DNA of 7,021 nt. Origin: an uncultured Acidimicrobiales bacterium. Its GTDB lineage: Bacteria > Actinomycetota > Acidimicrobiia > Acidimicrobiales > Iamiaceae. The DNA lies in the NCBI GenBank assembly GCA_937926025.1, contig CALANQ010000084.1:1-7021 (forward strand), written 5' to 3'. Shown here one piece after another: positions 6,170 through 7,021 of the stretch. The notes beneath the pieces are model-generated. The model saw nothing but the letters and a program-made list of their open reading frames with translations, ran no database searches and was not told where the DNA came from. Made by a program: the position numbers and the translations under genes. Numbering within the stretch: position 1 is the stretch's first letter; every line of letters begins with the position of its first letter.

Positions 6170-6868
6170 GTGACCGACGAACCGTTCGTCCCGCCCGACC
6201 CGGCCGAGGCGCTGGCCGGCCTCGGCATGCCGATGGCTGATGCCATGCGCACCCAGCGGGCCGTCCGCCGACTCCACCTGGAGCCCGTCTCGCACGAGGT
6301 GCTGCTGCCGCTGCTCGAGCTCTCGTTGAAGGCTCCCACCAGCTCCAACACCCAGGACTGGATGTACCTGGTGGTGGAGGACCGGGCCCAGAAGGAGGCC
6401 ATCGGCAAGCTCGGAAGCCGCCTCTTCCGCATCGTGGACCCGATCGTCGTCAAGCAGGCCAAGGGCGACGAGCAGGAGCTCCGGAACATGGCGCCCGGCC
6501 GCTGGCAGGCCCAGAACTTCGCGGACCTGCCGGTGTTCGTGATCCCCTGCTACAAGCGCAACCTCAAGCACGCACCGGTCGGTCGCCCGCAGATCAAGGT
6601 GGCGTCGTTCTACGGCTCGGTGTACCCGGCGGTGCAGAACCTGCTGCTGGGCTGCCGGGCGGTGGGCCTCGGGGCCAGCCTCCAGACGCTGCCCATCTGG
6701 TATGTGCCCAAGGCCCGCAAGATCCTGGGGCTGCCCCGGAGCATCGTCCCTGTCTGCATCATCCCGATCGGTTGGGCCAAGGGCAACTACGGCCCCACCA
6801 CGCGCCGCCCCATCGGCGAGGTCGTCCACCTCGACCGCTACGGCAACCAGCCCTTCCTCGAGCCCTGA
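6170..6868 (+). CDS. Nitroreductase-family flavoprotein
   Basis: A 232-residue protein of the FMN-dependent nitroreductase fold, which uses NAD(P)H to reduce nitro groups, quinones or other electron-poor substrates. Visible marks are the FMN-phosphate segment MRTQRAVRRL at 26-35, APTSSNTQDW at 55-64, the interface helix VYPAVQNLLLGCRAVGLGAS at 151-170, and the C-terminal IIPIGWAKGNYGPTTRRP at 197-214 followed by VVHLDRYG at 218-225, typical of this family. The GTG at 6170 is 1 base after the stop of the membrane-protein gene, with only a weak G-rich ribosome site, so translation probably depends on coupling. No later start keeps the RxxR region. The middle, about 90-118, is longer and more charged than in minimal nitroreductases. 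The natural substrate cannot be read from sequence, and neighbours give only a loose link to a membrane-transported compound. Confidence 0.88.
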   Translation: MTDEPFVPPDPAEALAGLGMPMADAMRTQRAVRRLHLEPVSHEVLLPLLELSLKAPTSSNTQDWMYLVVEDRAQKEAIGKLGSRLFRIVDPIVVKQAKGDEQELRNMAPGRWQAQNFADLPVFVIPCYKRNLKHAPVGRPQIKVASFYGSVYPAVQNLLLGCRAVGLGASLQTLPIWYVPKARKILGLPRSIVPVCIIPIGWAKGNYGPTTRRPIGEVVHLDRYGNQPFLEP

Positions 6869-6908
6869 CCGCTTCGTCCGATCTCACCCCTCGGCCCGCC
6901 CCACCCCC

Positions 6909-6963
6909 GCCGAAGTTGGTGTGAAGATTGGGCCAGGACCCCAATCTTCACACCAACTTCGGC
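6909..6963. terminator. Perfect 24-bp inverted repeat; probable bidirectional terminator
   Basis: Arms at 6909-6932 and 6940-6963 are exact reverse complements around a 7-base loop (CCAGGAC). The left arm begins GCCGAAGTTGG and ends AGATTGGG. CCCCC at 6904-6908 can also pair with GGGGG at 6966-6970 if TC at 6964-6965 bulges out. It lies 40 bases after the nitroreductase stop and 12 bases after the stop of the convergent minus-strand gene, the right place to end both transcripts. No T-tract follows on either strand, so it would be of the tract-less kind reported in actinobacteria. The left arm has no C after its third base, and the arms are less GC-rich than the flanks, which is odd for a simple terminator. 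A dispersed palindromic repeat is the main alternative. Confidence 0.7.
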
Positions 6964-6975
6964 TCGGGGGGTCGG

Positions 6976-7021
6976 TCAGCCGGCGTGGAGGTCGGTGACG
7001 ACCTCGGCGAAGTGGCGGGGG
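6976..7021 (-). CDS. C-terminal end of an unidentified protein (runs off right edge)
   Basis: The minus strand reads 14 codons, PRHFAEVVTDLHAG, then TGA at 6976-6978. All 14 codons end in G or C, as in the neighbouring genes, and the hairpin just beyond fits a gene end. The fragment is too short to name a family. It converges on the nitroreductase gene. Confidence 0.5.
   Translation of the reverse strand, partial: PRHFAEVVTDLHAG

Noticed and set aside
1..7021. tRNA, rRNA, CRISPR array, insertion sequence or prophage genes
   Set aside because: Read on both strands, no cloverleaf-like sequence, regularly spaced repeats, transposase/integrase motifs or terminal inverted repeats were seen. The only strong inverted repeat is the hairpin at 6909-6963.
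1..7021. A new defence or biosynthetic gene system
   Set aside because: All complete genes fall in known housekeeping or transport families and alternate in direction; nothing shows a shared cassette with nucleases, modification enzymes or biosynthetic cores.

Overview
The window is very GC-rich, with codon third positions almost all G or C, GTG starts alongside ATG, and GAGGAG/AGGAGG ribosome binding sites. A GAP/Sap-family membrane protein and the style of the beta-oxidation genes point to an actinobacterium (Actinomycetota), possibly of the Acidimicrobiia type. The class is a guess from protein style; the phylum is more secure.

Layout: the genes alternate in direction. (1) 1-930, minus: the N-terminal 310 residues of a secreted subtilase/sedolisin-like serine peptidase, cut by the left edge. 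(2) 1084-2768, plus: a two-gene operon of a crotonase-fold enzyme and a short-chain dehydrogenase whose active site is laid out like 2,4-dienoyl-CoA reductase. (3) 5443-2765, minus: a SulP anion transporter with a C-terminal STAS domain, then a HAD-IIA phosphatase of the LHPP type. The HAD stop codon shares four bases (CTAG) with the reductase stop. (4) 5497-6868, plus: a GAP/Sap-family membrane protein and, one base after its stop, a nitroreductase-family flavoprotein. (5) A perfect 24-bp hairpin at 6909-6963, followed by the last 14 codons of another minus-strand gene that runs off the right edge.

How the genes work together: the clearest metabolic link is the crotonase plus dienoyl-CoA-reductase-like pair. 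The crotonase keeps only the second of the two hydratase glutamates, as enoyl-CoA isomerases do. The two together would fit the auxiliary steps for breaking down unsaturated fatty acids or similar acyl-CoAs. The transporter/phosphatase and GAP/nitroreductase pairs are linked by position only, and their substrates cannot be read from sequence.

No RNA genes, CRISPR arrays, insertion sequences or phage genes were seen. This looks like ordinary chromosomal actinobacterial DNA. I found no convincing new multi-gene system. The points most worth a second look are the hairpin, the non-standard catalytic residues of the peptidase, and the paired active-site changes in the crotonase/reductase operon. 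No gene-free stretch exceeds about 155 bases.
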